Assembly (NCBI RefSeq): GCF_000219605.1
Contig: NC_015740.1
Coordinates: 1,674,001-1,738,000 of the forward strand
From: Stutzerimonas stutzeri
GTDB taxonomy: Bacteria > Pseudomonadota > Gammaproteobacteria > Pseudomonadales > Pseudomonadaceae
DNA length: 64,000 bases
Direction: 5' to 3'
Position 1 is the stretch's first letter. Each line of letters starts with the position of its first letter. The notes beneath the pieces are model-generated. The model saw only the letters and a list, made by a program, of their open reading frames with translations, did no database searches and was not told the origin of the DNA. A program made the position numbers and the translations under genes. This document shows positions 33,914 through 44,691 of this stretch, one piece after another.

Positions 33914-34438
33914 ATGGCCTTTCTCGATCTTCTGCATATCTCCGTCGCTGACCAGCAGCTTTACGGCTTTGCCGGCGGGCAGCTGCGTCTGCGCTTTCCG
34001 GTGTCCACCGCTCGTAACGGTGTCGGCGAACAGAATGGTTCCGGCTGTACACCGCGCGGCGTGCATCAGGTGCGTGCGCGCATCGGTGATGGCCTGCCCG
34101 AGGGGGCGGTGTTGCGCGGGCGGCGCTGGACCGGTGAAATCTGGACACCCGAGCTGCATGCGGTGTTTCCCGGGCGCGACTGGATCCTGACCCGCATCCT
34201 CTGGCTCAGCGGTTGCGAGCCGGGCGTCAACCGGATGGGGCAGGTCGACACCTTCCGCCGCTACATCTACATCCACGGCACGCCCGATTGCGAACCTATG
34301 AGTGTGCCGCTTTCCCACGGTTGCGTGCGTATGCGCAATGCCGATCTGCTGCAACTTTTCCCCAGGGTGCCGCCTCACTGTCAGGTGCGCATCACCGAGG
34401 CACCTTGCCCGAGCTGGGCTGCCGCTGAACTCGAATAA
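33914..34438 (+). CDS. L,D-transpeptidase (YkuD domain)
   Basis: The product has 174 residues. The YkuD active site is complete: YIYIHGTPD with the catalytic His, and LSHGCVRMRNADLLQLF with the catalytic Cys. There is no clear signal peptide, so export is uncertain; several small pseudomonad homologues are likewise predicted cytoplasmic. It lies just before nagZ, 14 bp apart, hinting at peptidoglycan remodelling or recycling. Confidence 0.85.
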   Translation: MAFLDLLHISVADQQLYGFAGGQLRLRFPVSTARNGVGEQNGSGCTPRGVHQVRARIGDGLPEGAVLRGRRWTGEIWTPELHAVFPGRDWILTRILWLSGCEPGVNRMGQVDTFRRYIYIHGTPDCEPMSVPLSHGCVRMRNADLLQLFPRVPPHCQVRITEAPCPSWAAAELE

Positions 34439-34452
34439 GGATCTGCGTCTGT

Positions 34453-35451
34453 ATGCACGGTTCATTGATGCTGGACATCGCCGGTACCTGGCTGACTGCC
34501 GAGGATCGGCACCTGCTGCGCCAACCCGAAGTGGGTGGGCTCATTCTGTTCGCTCGCAATATCGAGTCTCCGCGACAGGTGGAGGAACTGTGCCGTGCGA
34601 TCCGCGCCGTGCGCCCCGATCTGCTGCTGGCGGTGGATCAGGAAGGCGGCCGCGTGCAGCGGCTGCGCCAGGGTTTCGTGCGGCTTCCGGCAATGCGCGA
34701 ACTGGCGCGTTGCACCGACGCTCCCAGGCTGGCCGAAGCCTGTGGCTGGGTCATGGCCAGCGAGGTGCTTGCGGTGGGCCTGGATTTCAGCTTCGCGCCG
34801 GTTCTCGATCTGGATCATCAGCGCAGCGCGGTGGTAGGCGCACGCGCCTTCGAGGGTGACCCGCAGGTCGCGGTGACGCTGATCGACGCCTTTATTCGCG
34901 GCATGCATGCCGCCGGCATGGCCGCCACTGGCAAGCACTTCCCCGGGCACGGCTGGGCTGAGGCCGATTCGCATGTCGCGATACCGGTGGATGAGCGCAG
35001 CCTCGACGAGCTGCGCCGCTGTGATCTGATTCCCTTTATGGCGCTGAGTGGCACGCTCGATGCGATCATGCCGGCGCATGTCATCTATCCTCAGGTCGAC
35101 GAGCAGCCCGCCGGTTTTTCCCGGCGCTGGTTGCAGGACATCCTGCGCAACGAGCTGGGCTTCAAAGGCGTGATCTTCAGCGACGATCTCTCGATGGCCG
35201 GAGCGCATGTCGCAGGCGACGCGGCGCAGCGGATCGAATCCGCTCTGGGCGCTGGTTGCGACATGGGGCTGGTCTGCAACGATCGTGGGGCCGCAGAGCT
35301 GGCGCTGACTGCGCTGCAGCGCTTGAAGGTGACGCCGTCGACCGCGCTGGCGGGAATGCGTGGCCGGGCGGGCTGCCCGGCGGACTACAAGCAGAACCCT
35401 CGCTGGCTGGACGCCATCGGCGCGCTGAAGGCTGCCGATCTGATTGACTGA
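34453..35451 (+). CDS. nagZ: Beta-N-acetylhexosaminidase (cell wall recycling)
   Basis: The product has 332 residues, starting MHGSLMLDIAGTWLTAEDRH. The glycoside hydrolase family 3 signature is present: VDQEGGRVQRLR, KHFPGHGWAEADSH (flexible-loop catalytic His), and GVIFSDDLSMAGA carrying the nucleophile Asp. It removes GlcNAc from anhydro-muropeptides in the cytoplasm. It is followed by mtnP as in P. aeruginosa. Confidence 0.95.
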   Translation: MHGSLMLDIAGTWLTAEDRHLLRQPEVGGLILFARNIESPRQVEELCRAIRAVRPDLLLAVDQEGGRVQRLRQGFVRLPAMRELARCTDAPRLAEACGWVMASEVLAVGLDFSFAPVLDLDHQRSAVVGARAFEGDPQVAVTLIDAFIRGMHAAGMAATGKHFPGHGWAEADSHVAIPVDERSLDELRRCDLIPFMALSGTLDAIMPAHVIYPQVDEQPAGFSRRWLQDILRNELGFKGVIFSDDLSMAGAHVAGDAAQRIESALGAGCDMGLVCNDRGAAELALTALQRLKVTPSTALAGMRGRAGCPADYKQNPRWLDAIGALKAADLID

Positions 35452-36213
<762 letters not shown>

Positions 36214-36359
36214 CTGCTCTTCAGGCAGGTGCGCGCGGTCCGGGCGGCTGCCTGCCACGACGTTGTCATAATGCGGCCTGAGACTGGTATTTTTGCGGCG
36301 GCACCCCATTGCGGTGAAGATGCTGCTTGCTACACTTGGCCGTCCTTTGGAGTACCGGA

Positions 36360-36857
36360 ATGTCTTGCCAGGCACACACAATAAGAATTCTAAGAACGGT
36401 CGTGTTGCTGACGCTGCTTGGCGGCATGGCCGGTTGTTCGACCTGGTTCTCGGGTAACTTCAAGGACCCGAAAGTCGAACTCACCAAGGTCGATATCATC
36501 AAGGCGAGGCTGCTGGAACAGCAGTTCATGCTGCGTTTTCGCATCGACAACCCCAACGATCGCAGCCTGCCTGTACGCGGCCTCATCTACACCGTCCATC
36601 TCAACGACGTGGAGCTGGCCAGCGGCGAGTCCAGCGGTTGGCTGACCGTTCCCGCCAACAGCTTCGAATATTACGAAGTGCCGGTGCATACCAACCTGTG
36701 GCGGCACATGAAGTACATCGTGCGGCTGCTGGAAAAGCCGGATCGGCCGATCAACTACCGACTGGCCGGCGAGCTCAAGACCGGGCTGATGGCCGGGCGA
36801 CGCGTGCACATTTCCAGCAATGGCGAGATAATCCCGGGCAACTTTATTCCGGAGTAG
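36360..36857 (+). CDS. LEA type 2 (water-stress) family lipoprotein
   Basis: The product has 165 residues from ATG 36360. A signal peptide with lipobox LLGGMAGCS puts the acylated Cys near residue 26. A single LEA-2/WHy beta-sandwich domain follows ([33 protein letters not shown]). It is probably an outer-membrane or inner-membrane anchored periplasmic protein; function unknown. Confidence 0.85.
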   Translation: MSCQAHTIRILRTVVLLTLLGGMAGCSTWFSGNFKDPKVELTKVDIIKARLLEQQFMLRFRIDNPNDRSLPVRGLIYTVHLNDVELASGESSGWLTVPANSFEYYEVPVHTNLWRHMKYIVRLLEKPDRPINYRLAGELKTGLMAGRRVHISSNGEIIPGNFIPE

Positions 36858-36864
36858 TACCCAG

Positions 36865-37053
36865 ATGAGTCACGAGCCCCATGTGCATGGTCCCGACTGC
36901 AACCACGATCACGACCATGACCATCACCACGTTCACGGCCCGCATTGCAATCATGGCCACGAGCCGGTGCGTAATCCGCTGAAGGACGTCGGACGCAACG
37001 ACCCGTGCCCTTGCGGCAGCCAGAAGAAATACAAGAAGTGCCACGGCGCCTGA
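36865..37053 (+). CDS. His-rich SEC-C zinc-binding miniprotein
   Basis: The product has 62 residues. The N-terminal half is a run of His, Asp and Asn with two HGPxCNH repeats; the C-terminal half is a SEC-C motif ([20 protein letters not shown]), the zinc-binding element found at the end of SecA. It lies 7 bp after the lipoprotein gene and 7 bp before the next gene, so it is in the same operon. It may bind or store metal; function unknown. Confidence 0.85.
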   Translation: MSHEPHVHGPDCNHDHDHDHHHVHGPHCNHGHEPVRNPLKDVGRNDPCPCGSQKKYKKCHGA

Positions 37054-37060
37054 GCCTGTC

Positions 37061-37522
37061 ATGACACTTTCCATGAGCCTGTTCGCCGCCGCCACGCTGC
37101 TGATCGCCGCGCTGGCGGGCTATGCGCTGTATCTCTGGCGCCGTGTCTGGCGCAATGAACGGCAGCAGGCCGAGCTGAAGGAAAAACAGCAGACGGCGCT
37201 GGCGGAGGATCTGCGGATTCTCGCCAGCTGTCTGCTGGACGAGCAGCTGCCGCTCATCGAGGGCGCCATCCGCATCAAGGTGCTGCTCGACAATTACGAC
37301 GCCGAGCTCGGGCAACATCCGCGCTGTCAGGTGTTCCAGCAGTTGTTCGAGGCCACCGAACAGGTGCCGACCCATGCCGCCTGGAAGGCCCTGGACAAGA
37401 GCGAGCGCCGTCGCCACGAAGCGCAGTTCAGCGCGCTGGAACTGCGGCACAAGGCAGAGGCGCGCCGCTCGGCCCGTTGGCTGCTCGACGAGGCTCTGCC
37501 AAAATCGCGCGACGCGGCCTGA
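37061..37522 (+). CDS. DUF2489 membrane-anchored protein
   Basis: The product has 153 residues with one N-terminal membrane helix (LFAAATLLIAALAGYALYLW) and a helical cytoplasmic part matching DUF2489 (ILASCLLDEQLPLIEGAIRI). It is the third gene of the small operon begun at 36360. Function unknown. Confidence 0.82.
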   Translation: MTLSMSLFAAATLLIAALAGYALYLWRRVWRNERQQAELKEKQQTALAEDLRILASCLLDEQLPLIEGAIRIKVLLDNYDAELGQHPRCQVFQQLFEATEQVPTHAAWKALDKSERRRHEAQFSALELRHKAEARRSARWLLDEALPKSRDAA

Positions 37523-37592
37523 CCGACCTTCTTCGCCGTACGCCCTCTAATCTGTTAGCACCATCCTCGCCAAGCCCGCACAGGAGTCTTCG

Positions 37593-40130
37593 ATGTCTCT
37601 GCGTCTGCCGTACGCCCTGGTTCGCCTGACGCTGGGGGCCGCACTCGGCCTGGCCGGCCTCGGCGGTTGTCAGGCCTATCTCGATAACCGCTACAGCGCC
37701 AGTCTGCCGCCGGCACAAGGCATTCAACCGCTGACCGGACTGGCGGGCAGTGCGAGCATCCGGCGCAATTCCCTGGGCATGCCGCTGATCGAAACCTCGT
37801 CGTTTCACGATGCGCTGTTTGCCATGGGATACGTCCACGCCACCGACCGACTGAGCCAGATGGTCAGCCTGCGGTTGATGGCCCAGGGCCGCCTGGCGGA
37901 AATGGTCGGCCCGGGCGTGCTGGAGACCGACCGTTTCATGCGGGCGGTCAATCTGCGCCAGAGCGCCGAGCTGCTGTACCGCGAATCCTCGCCGAGGATG
38001 AAAAAGTTCTTCGAGGTGTACGCCCGTGGCGTGAACGCCTACCTGTATCGCCATCGCGACAAACTGCCGATGGACCTCGCCGAGTCCGGCTACAAACCGG
38101 AGTACTGGAAGCCCGAGGATTCGGTGCTGGTGTTCTGTCTGCTCAATTTCGGCCTTTCGCAGAACCTGCAGGAAGAGGTCGCCGCGTTGCTGATGGCGCA
38201 GAAAGTGGGTAGCGACAAGCTGGCCTGGCTGTTGCCCATCTACCCGGACGAGGTGTTGCCGTTCGACGAGGTGGACAAGCTCAAGGGCTTGAAGCTGGGT
38301 GGCAATGTGCCCGGGCTGGCGGCACTCGAACGTGCCACACAGCCGCTGGCGGCTCTGACGCCGGCCGGCATGGCGGCTTCCAACAACTGGGCCATCGCCG
38401 GCAGCAACACGCGCAGCGGCAAGCCGATCCTGGCCAACGACACGCACCTTCCGCTGTCGATGCCCTCGTACTGGAATTTCATGCAGATCCGCGCACCGAA
38501 GTTCCAGGCGGCGGGTGTCACCATCGCCGGCGTCCCCGCCGTGGTGGCGGGCTTCAACGGCAAGCTCGGCTGGGGCATGACGATGGTCATGGGCGACAAC
38601 CAGGACCTCTATCTCGAGCAGGTGCGTCGCGAAGGCTCGCGGCTGATGTACCTGGCCGACGGCAAATGGCTGCCGGCCCGCGAGCGCCACGAGACCTACT
38701 TCGTCAAGGGCGAGCGGCCGATCCGCGAGACCATTTTCGAGACTCGCAACGGCCCGCTGCTCAACAGCGTACTCGGCGAGCGCAAGCACCCGCTGCAACC
38801 GTTGCAGCTCGGTAGTGGCTACGGCCTGGCCCTGAAGACCACGCAGCTGGAAGCCGATCGCACGCTGGACGCCTTCTTCGACCTGTCCCGCGCGCAGTCG
38901 GTGGACCAGGCCTTCGAGGCGGCCCGGGAGATTCGCGCCGCCGCGCTCAATCTGGTGTTCGCCGACCAGCAGGGCATTGGCTGGCAGGTGACCGGGCGCT
39001 TCCCCAACCGTCGCGAGGGGCTGGGGCTGGTGCCGTCGCCGGGCTGGGACGGTCGCTACGACTGGGATGGCTATGCCGACCCGATGCTGCATCCCTACGA
39101 CCAGGACCCGTTCCAGGGCTGGCTAGGCACCGCCAACCAGCGCAGCGTGCCGCGCGGCTATGGCATGCAGCTGTCCAGCTCCTGGTACGGCCCGGAGCGC
39201 TACGAGCGACTGGCGGAGCTGGCCGGGCGGGGCAAGCATGACACCCGCAGCACCATCGCCATGCAGTACGACCAGGTCACGCCGTTCGCTGCCAAGCTCA
39301 GGGCGATGTTCGAGGCGCCGGGCATGGCCGGGCCGCTGCGCCAGGCGATCGATGCCCTACCGGCCGCCGAACGCAGCAAGGCGCGCGAGGCGCTGGATCG
39401 GTTGCTCGCCTTCGATGGCAAGCTCGCGGCCGATTCGGCCAACGCCGCGCTGTATGGCGCCTTCCTGCACGAGAGTGCGCGGCACATCTTCCTCGACGAA
39501 CTGGGGCCTGAGGACTCGCCGGCCTGGCGTGCGCTGGTACAGACCGCCAACACTTCCTATTCGGCCCAGGCGGACCATCTGCTCGGTCGCGAGGACAGCC
39601 CGTTCTGGAACGACCAGCGCACCGCGCAGAGCGAAGACAAACCGGCGATCCTGGCGCGCAGCCTGGCCGCTGCGGTGAGTTTGCTGGAAACCCGTCTGGG
39701 CAACGAGCGCAGCGCCTGGCAATGGGGCAAGCTGCATACCGCTCGCTGGACCTCCGGCGCGACGCAGCTGGCACCGCACATGGCGGCCGGCCAGCGCAGC
39801 AGAATCCACGCCATCGGCAACTACCTCGATCGTGGTCCGTATGCCATGGGCGGCGATCACAGCACGCTGAATGCCTCGGCCTATCACCTGGGCACGGACT
39901 TCGATACCTGGCTGATCCCGGCAATGCGCATCATCGTCGACTTCGGACTGGACGAACCGATGATCGGGCTGAACAGTTCGGGCCAATCCGGCAACCCGGC
40001 CAGCCCGCACTACGCCGACGGCATCGAGGCGTGGCTGAAGGCGCAGTACCTGAGCTTCCCGTTCAAGACGGAAAATCTCGACAAGGTCTATGGCACGCAG
40101 CGTCTGTTGCTGACCCCGGCCGGCAAGTGA
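37593..40130 (+). CDS. Penicillin acylase family (Ntn hydrolase) protein
   Basis: The product has 845 residues. A signal peptide with a possible lipobox (GLAGLGGCQ) is followed by the alpha-chain region (GVHA-like [19 protein letters not shown]). The autocleavage Ser nucleophile is in [20 protein letters not shown] near residue 262, and [13 protein letters not shown] follows, as in the family. Relatives cleave penicillins, acyl-homoserine lactones or other amides in the periplasm. The substrate here cannot be told, and it is not clearly PvdQ, QuiP or HacB. Confidence 0.85.
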   Translation: MSLRLPYALVRLTLGAALGLAGLGGCQAYLDNRYSASLPPAQGIQPLTGLAGSASIRRNSLGMPLIETSSFHDALFAMGYVHATDRLSQMVSLRLMAQGRLAEMVGPGVLETDRFMRAVNLRQSAELLYRESSPRMKKFFEVYARGVNAYLYRHRDKLPMDLAESGYKPEYWKPEDSVLVFCLLNFGLSQNLQEEVAALLMAQKVGSDKLAWLLPIYPDEVLPFDEVDKLKGLKLGGNVPGLAALERATQPLAALTPAGMAASNNWAIAGSNTRSGKPILANDTHLPLSMPSYWNFMQIRAPKFQAAGVTIAGVPAVVAGFNGKLGWGMTMVMGDNQDLYLEQVRREGSRLMYLADGKWLPARERHETYFVKGERPIRETIFETRNGPLLNSVLGERKHPLQPLQLGSGYGLALKTTQLEADRTLDAFFDLSRAQSVDQAFEAAREIRAAALNLVFADQQGIGWQVTGRFPNRREGLGLVPSPGWDGRYDWDGYADPMLHPYDQDPFQGWLGTANQRSVPRGYGMQLSSSWYGPERYERLAELAGRGKHDTRSTIAMQYDQVTPFAAKLRAMFEAPGMAGPLRQAIDALPAAERSKAREALDRLLAFDGKLAADSANAALYGAFLHESARHIFLDELGPEDSPAWRALVQTANTSYSAQADHLLGREDSPFWNDQRTAQSEDKPAILARSLAAAVSLLETRLGNERSAWQWGKLHTARWTSGATQLAPHMAAGQRSRIHAIGNYLDRGPYAMGGDHSTLNASAYHLGTDFDTWLIPAMRIIVDFGLDEPMIGLNSSGQSGNPASPHYADGIEAWLKAQYLSFPFKTENLDKVYGTQRLLLTPAGK

Positions 40131-40148
40131 GGTCGCCCCGCGCCGGCT

Positions 40149-40856
40149 TCAGGTCGGTCGCGGCGTCGCGGGTATCACCTCGAGCACGCGGATCGTGCCC
40201 GGCGCAGGGTAGTGCCAGCGCACGTCGACATCCCAGAACTGCGCGCCGTAGCGCCGCTCGGGCTCCGGCTTCTGGTATGCGGGGCGCGGGTCCTGTGCCA
40301 GGCATTGCTCGATGAGTTCCAGCAGTGGCTCGCCGAGGCGCAGCGCTTCGCGGTGGGCCTGCAGCAACCCGCTTTCCGTCCACTGCACCTCGATCAGTGT
40401 CGGCGCGTCCGCAGCCATGTCGTTGCGCGCATCCGGCAGGGCATCGGCGTAGGGCACATAGGGCTTGATGTCCAGCACCGGCGTGCCATCCAGCAGGTCG
40501 ATGCCGGAGATGAACAGCCGATCCGCTTCGACGCGGTCCAGCCTGACCACCGATTGACCGATACCGTTGGGGCGATGCGTCGCGCGGGTGGCGAACACGC
40601 CGACCATGCGATTGCCGCCCAGGCGCGGCGGTCGCACCTTGAGACGTGGTGTGCTTTCCAGCGCCTGATGGAAGAGGAACAGCAGCCATACATGGCTGAC
40701 CTGTTCGAGTCCGGCCACCGCATCGCCCTTGTCGAACGGCGGCAGCAGTTCCAGCATGCCGCGTGCGGCCGGGGCCAGGCTGGGTTGGCGCGGAATGGCG
40801 AACTTTTCCTTGAAGCAGGAGCGGACGTAGCCGATCGGCGAGACGCTATGTTGCAT
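40149..40856 (-). CDS. trmO: tRNA (N6-threonylcarbamoyladenosine37-N6)-methyltransferase
   Basis: The product has 235 residues. TrmO (TsaA/YaeB) features: IGYVRSCFKEKFAIPRQPSL at the N-terminus, SHVWLLFLFH, and VGVFATRATHRPNGIGQSVV binding S-adenosylmethionine. The C-terminal domain has ARNDM and AQDPRPAYQ. It methylates t6A37 in certain tRNAs. It converges with the acylase gene. Confidence 0.92.
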   Translation of the reverse strand: MQHSVSPIGYVRSCFKEKFAIPRQPSLAPAARGMLELLPPFDKGDAVAGLEQVSHVWLLFLFHQALESTPRLKVRPPRLGGNRMVGVFATRATHRPNGIGQSVVRLDRVEADRLFISGIDLLDGTPVLDIKPYVPYADALPDARNDMAADAPTLIEVQWTESGLLQAHREALRLGEPLLELIEQCLAQDPRPAYQKPEPERRYGAQFWDVDVRWHYPAPGTIRVLEVIPATPRPT

Positions 40857-40966
40857 GGGGCAGGCCTGGATACGGACGGGCGGCTGCGCATATTACCCGC
40901 TATGGCGCCGCGCTGCGCGACGTCGGGCCGCGTCCTCTCGGGAGGTGGCGGCCCGGCGCCAGAGGC

Positions 40967-42175
40967 TTACAGGCCGAGCAGCTTGGCGACGTAGTCGGCA
41001 TCCTTGTCGCCGCGGCCGGAGAGGTTGACCAGGATGTGGCTGTCCTTGCCCAGCGTCGGCGCGGTGCGAATCGCCCAGGCCACCGCGTGGGCACTTTCCA
41101 GGGCGGGGATGATGCCTTCGACGCGCGACAGGGTCATGAAGGCATCCAGACACTCCTGGTCGGTCGCGGTCTGGTAGTTCACCCGGCCGATGTCCTTGAG
41201 GTAGCTGTGCTGAGGGCCGACGCCGGGATAGTCCAGGCCGGAGGCGATGGAGTGCACTGCGGACGGGTTGCCCTCGGCATCTTCCAGCACGTAGCAGGCC
41301 ATGCCGTGCAGTTCACCGGGTTTGCCCTTGGACAGGGTGGCCGAATGGCGGCCGGGCTTGTCCAGGCTTTCGCCCGCCGGCTCGATGCCCACCAGCTCGA
41401 CCGCGGCGTCTTCCAGGAAGGCTGTGAAGATGCCCATGGCATTGGAACCGCCGCCGACGCAGGCGACCACCTGGTCCGGCAGGCGACCATGCCTGGCGAG
41501 AAACTGGCCGCGCGCCTCTTGACCGATGATCGACTGGAAATCGCGGACCATCTTCGGGAACGGATGCGGGCCTACCACCGAGCCGATGGCGTAGAGGTAG
41601 TTCTGCGGATCCTTCAGGTATTCCTCGAAGGCGCTGTCCACCGCTTCCTTGAGCGTCGCCGCGCCTCGGGTGACCGCCACCAGCTTGCAGCCGAGGATCT
41701 TCATCTTGGTGACGTTGGGATGTTCCTTCTCGATGTCCACCTGGCCCATGTGGATTTCGCAGGGGATGCCCACCAGCGCGCAGGCGGTGGCCAGGGCGAC
41801 ACCGTGTTGGCCGGCGCCGGTCTCGGCGATCACCTTGGTCTTGCCCATGAACCGGGCAAGCAGTGCCTCGCCCAGACAGTGATTGATCTTGTGTGCCCCG
41901 GTGTGATTCAGGTCCTCGCGCTTCAGGTGAATCTGCGCGCCACCGAGCTGCTCGGAGAGGCGCCGGGCATGGAAGATCGGGCTCGGCCGGCCCACGTAGT
42001 CGGCGAACAGGGCTGCCAGTTCCTGCTGGAAATCCTCGCGCTGGCGGATCTCTTCGTAGGCCAGGTTGATGTCGTCCATCGCCTGCTTGAGGTGCGGCGG
42101 CACCAGCTGGCCACCGTAGGGGCCGAAGTAGCCGTTGGCGTCGGGCATGGCAGTGAAACGAGGATCGGACGACAT
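40967..42175 (-). CDS. trpB: Tryptophan synthase beta-chain paralogue, no alpha gene nearby
   Basis: The product has 402 residues. It keeps the PLP Lys in [13 protein letters not shown] near residue 90, the catalytic Glu in [13 protein letters not shown], the phosphate-binding [11 protein letters not shown] and the Ser in [11 protein letters not shown]. The N-terminus ([20 protein letters not shown]) and the indole-tunnel region ([17 protein letters not shown]) differ from canonical TrpB. No trpA or trpI is near. It may be a second TrpB working alone, on indole or another substrate. Confidence 0.85.
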   Translation of the reverse strand: MSSDPRFTAMPDANGYFGPYGGQLVPPHLKQAMDDINLAYEEIRQREDFQQELAALFADYVGRPSPIFHARRLSEQLGGAQIHLKREDLNHTGAHKINHCLGEALLARFMGKTKVIAETGAGQHGVALATACALVGIPCEIHMGQVDIEKEHPNVTKMKILGCKLVAVTRGAATLKEAVDSAFEEYLKDPQNYLYAIGSVVGPHPFPKMVRDFQSIIGQEARGQFLARHGRLPDQVVACVGGGSNAMGIFTAFLEDAAVELVGIEPAGESLDKPGRHSATLSKGKPGELHGMACYVLEDAEGNPSAVHSIASGLDYPGVGPQHSYLKDIGRVNYQTATDQECLDAFMTLSRVEGIIPALESAHAVAWAIRTAPTLGKDSHILVNLSGRGDKDADYVAKLLGL

Positions 42176-42605
42176 GGGTTCATCTCTGCAGGTTGAAGGG
42201 AGCGCCTGGTTACGCGGGGCCGATCATAAGCCAGCGTCTGTACCGCTGAAAATGCAGCCGCAGCCACGCCGCGATGCTCACCGGTTCGCTGCTGCGCGTT
42301 GCCGAACGCCGGGGTAGCGAAGGCGCTGGCCGGCACCGAGCAGGCTGTAGGTGGTTCGCGTTGTTCGCGGGATTGGCATTTATCGTGTAGGATGCCTCGC
42401 TTATTTCATCTGATCGGAGCAAATCAACGCTTTTGTTTTGTCGGCGCTCTTGTCGCCGAAGGGTATGGCTGTCATCAGCACAGCACGTCTTGCATGCCCG
42501 CCCCGCCATCAGGCCCGCGCAATTCCCATGGAATTGCACGCTACCTGCCGCAATACGTCGCACTGCGATGTCGTAAAGCCAGAACAAGTTCAGGAGATAG
42601 AACTG
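42176..42605. promoter_or_regulatory. Divergent trpB paralogue / betT intergenic region with a 19-bp dyad
   Basis: 430 bases without a credible gene. GCAATTCC-CAT-GGAATTGC (42519-42537) is a perfect dyad 69 bases before betT and is a candidate operator. TTGGCATTTATC...GTAGGAT near 42373 could be promoter-like. No betI gene is present. Confidence 0.45.
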
Positions 42606-44605
42606 ATGAACGAGGCTGAGCTCTCGCCTAATGATTCCGAAGCGCCCGCTGATCGAATCAATCCCGTAGTGTTCTACGGTTCCGCCATCGCCATCGTGGT
42701 ATTCGCCGTATGGACGATGTTCTTCACCGATCGCTCGCTGGCGGTCATCAACACGGTACTCGGCTGGATATCCAACAGCTTCGGCTGGTTCTACTTTCTC
42801 GCCGTGCTGCTGTACCTGCTGTTCGTGGTGATCGTCGCCACCAGTCGTTACGGCAAGATCCGCCTCGGGCCGGATCACTCCAAACCTTCTGCATCGCCGA
42901 GCCGATCACCCAGTTTCTCGAGCCGCCGGTAGGTGAGGGCGGCACCACCCAGGCGGCACGCCACGCCATGGAGCTGACCTTCCTGCACTGGGGGCTGTCC
43001 GGTTGGGGCGTATACACCCTGGTGGGCATGTCGCTGGCCTATTTCAGCTTTCGCCAGGGGCTGCCGCTGTCGATCCGCTCGGCGCTGTATCCGATCTTCG
43101 GCAAGCGCATCCATGGCGCGATCGGCCACACCGTGGATGGCGCGGCCGTGCTGGGCACGATCTTCGGCATCGCCACGAGTCTGGGCATCGGCATCATCCA
43201 GCTGAACTTCGGCCTCAACTACATCTTCGGCATCCCCGAAGGGACCCTGACCCAGGCCGTGCTGGTGGTGCTGATCGTGGTGTTTTCGGCCATCTCGGCG
43301 GCCACCGGCGTGGAGCGCGGCATTCGCCGGCTTTCCGAGTTCAACATGCTGTTGGCCGTATTGTTGCTGTTGTTCGTGCTGGTGGTGGGCGACTCGGTGT
43401 TCCTGCTCAATGCTCTGGTGATGAATGTCGGCGACTACTTCTCCAACTTCATCAGCCTGTCGCTGGACACCTACGCCTACCAGCGCCCGACCGACTGGCT
43501 GAACGCCTGGACGGTGTTCTTCTGGGCCTGGTGGATCGCCTGGGGGCCTTTCGTAGGGCTGTTCCTGGCGCGCATTTCCCGCGGCCGGACCATTCGTGAA
43601 TTCGTCATCGGCACGCTGTTGCTGCCGCTGGCCTTCATGATGGCCTGGATGTCGATCATGGGTAACAGCGCCATCGAGATGGTCATGGGCGGCGCGCTGG
43701 AGTTCGGCGAGCAGGCCATGAACAACCCTGGCTCATCGATCTACCTGTTCCTGCAGAGCCTGCCGTGGTCGGGCATCACCACCATCGTGGTGACCATCCT
43801 GGCCATCGTCTTCTTCGTCACCTCGGGCGACTCCGGTTCGCTGGTGCTGTCGAACTTCACCTCCATCCTCAAGGATGTGAACAGCGATGCGCCGGTGTGG
43901 ATGCGCATTCTCTGGGCCGCGATCATCGGCGTGCTCACCCTCGCGCTGCTGATCGCCGGTGGCCTGACGGCGCTGCAGGGCACCGTGGTGATCATGGGGC
44001 TGCCGTTCTCCATCGTGCTGCTGTTCATGATGGTGGGGCTGTTCAAGGCCCTGCATGTTGAAGGCGTCATGGCCGACAGCTACCAGAAGAGCCTCGCCGG
44101 ATATCTGTCCGGGCGAGCCACGCTGGAGCACACCCACATGAACTGGAGCCAGCGTCTTTCGCGGGCGATGAGCTTCCCCAGCCTGTCGCAGATTCGCCGT
44201 TATCTGAAGGAGGTCGGCAGGCCGGCCATGGAAGAGATCAAGAAGGCGCTGGGCGAGAAGGGCTTACCGGTGGAGATTCTCGAGGGCGAGCCGGGCAACG
44301 AGCATCTGATCCTCAACGTCAACCTGGGCAGCGAACAGGATTTCACCTATCAGATCTGGCCGGTGCGCAGCACCATGCCGTCGTTCGCCATGCGCACCCA
44401 GAGCAGCAAGGCCGATTACTACCGGCTCGAGGTGCACCTGCGCCAGGGCAGCCTGGGTTACGACCTGATGGGTTACTCGCGGCGCCAGCTGATCGAGGAC
44501 GTCCTCGACCACTACGAACACCACATGCACTTCCTGCATCTGCAGCGCGAGAACGGTGGGGGTGAAAGCGGCATGCCCAACCCGGGCGCGACACCGACGG
44601 CCTGA
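42606..44605 (+). pseudogene. betT: BetT-type choline transporter (BCCT family), broken by internal deletion
   Basis: The N-terminal part (MNEAELSPNDSEAPADRINP, first two membrane helices, up to LGPDHSKP at 42886) and the rest (FCIAEPITQFLEPPVGEGGT onwards from 42887) are in different frames. Between them BCCT proteins have about 23 residues with the W-x-x-M-L-F-x-A-G-x-G-I-x-L-L-F motif that binds sodium and substrate; it is missing here. So about 70 bases were lost with a frameshift. The remaining 570 codons, including the long BetT C-terminal domain, are intact. Next to betBA. Confidence 0.85.
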
Positions 44606-44691
44606 CCACACACGTCCGGGCGATCCCCGGGCGTTCCATTCACGTCGCGGCAGCGCTGATCCGTTGTCGCCTCGATTACAGGAGCTAGAAC

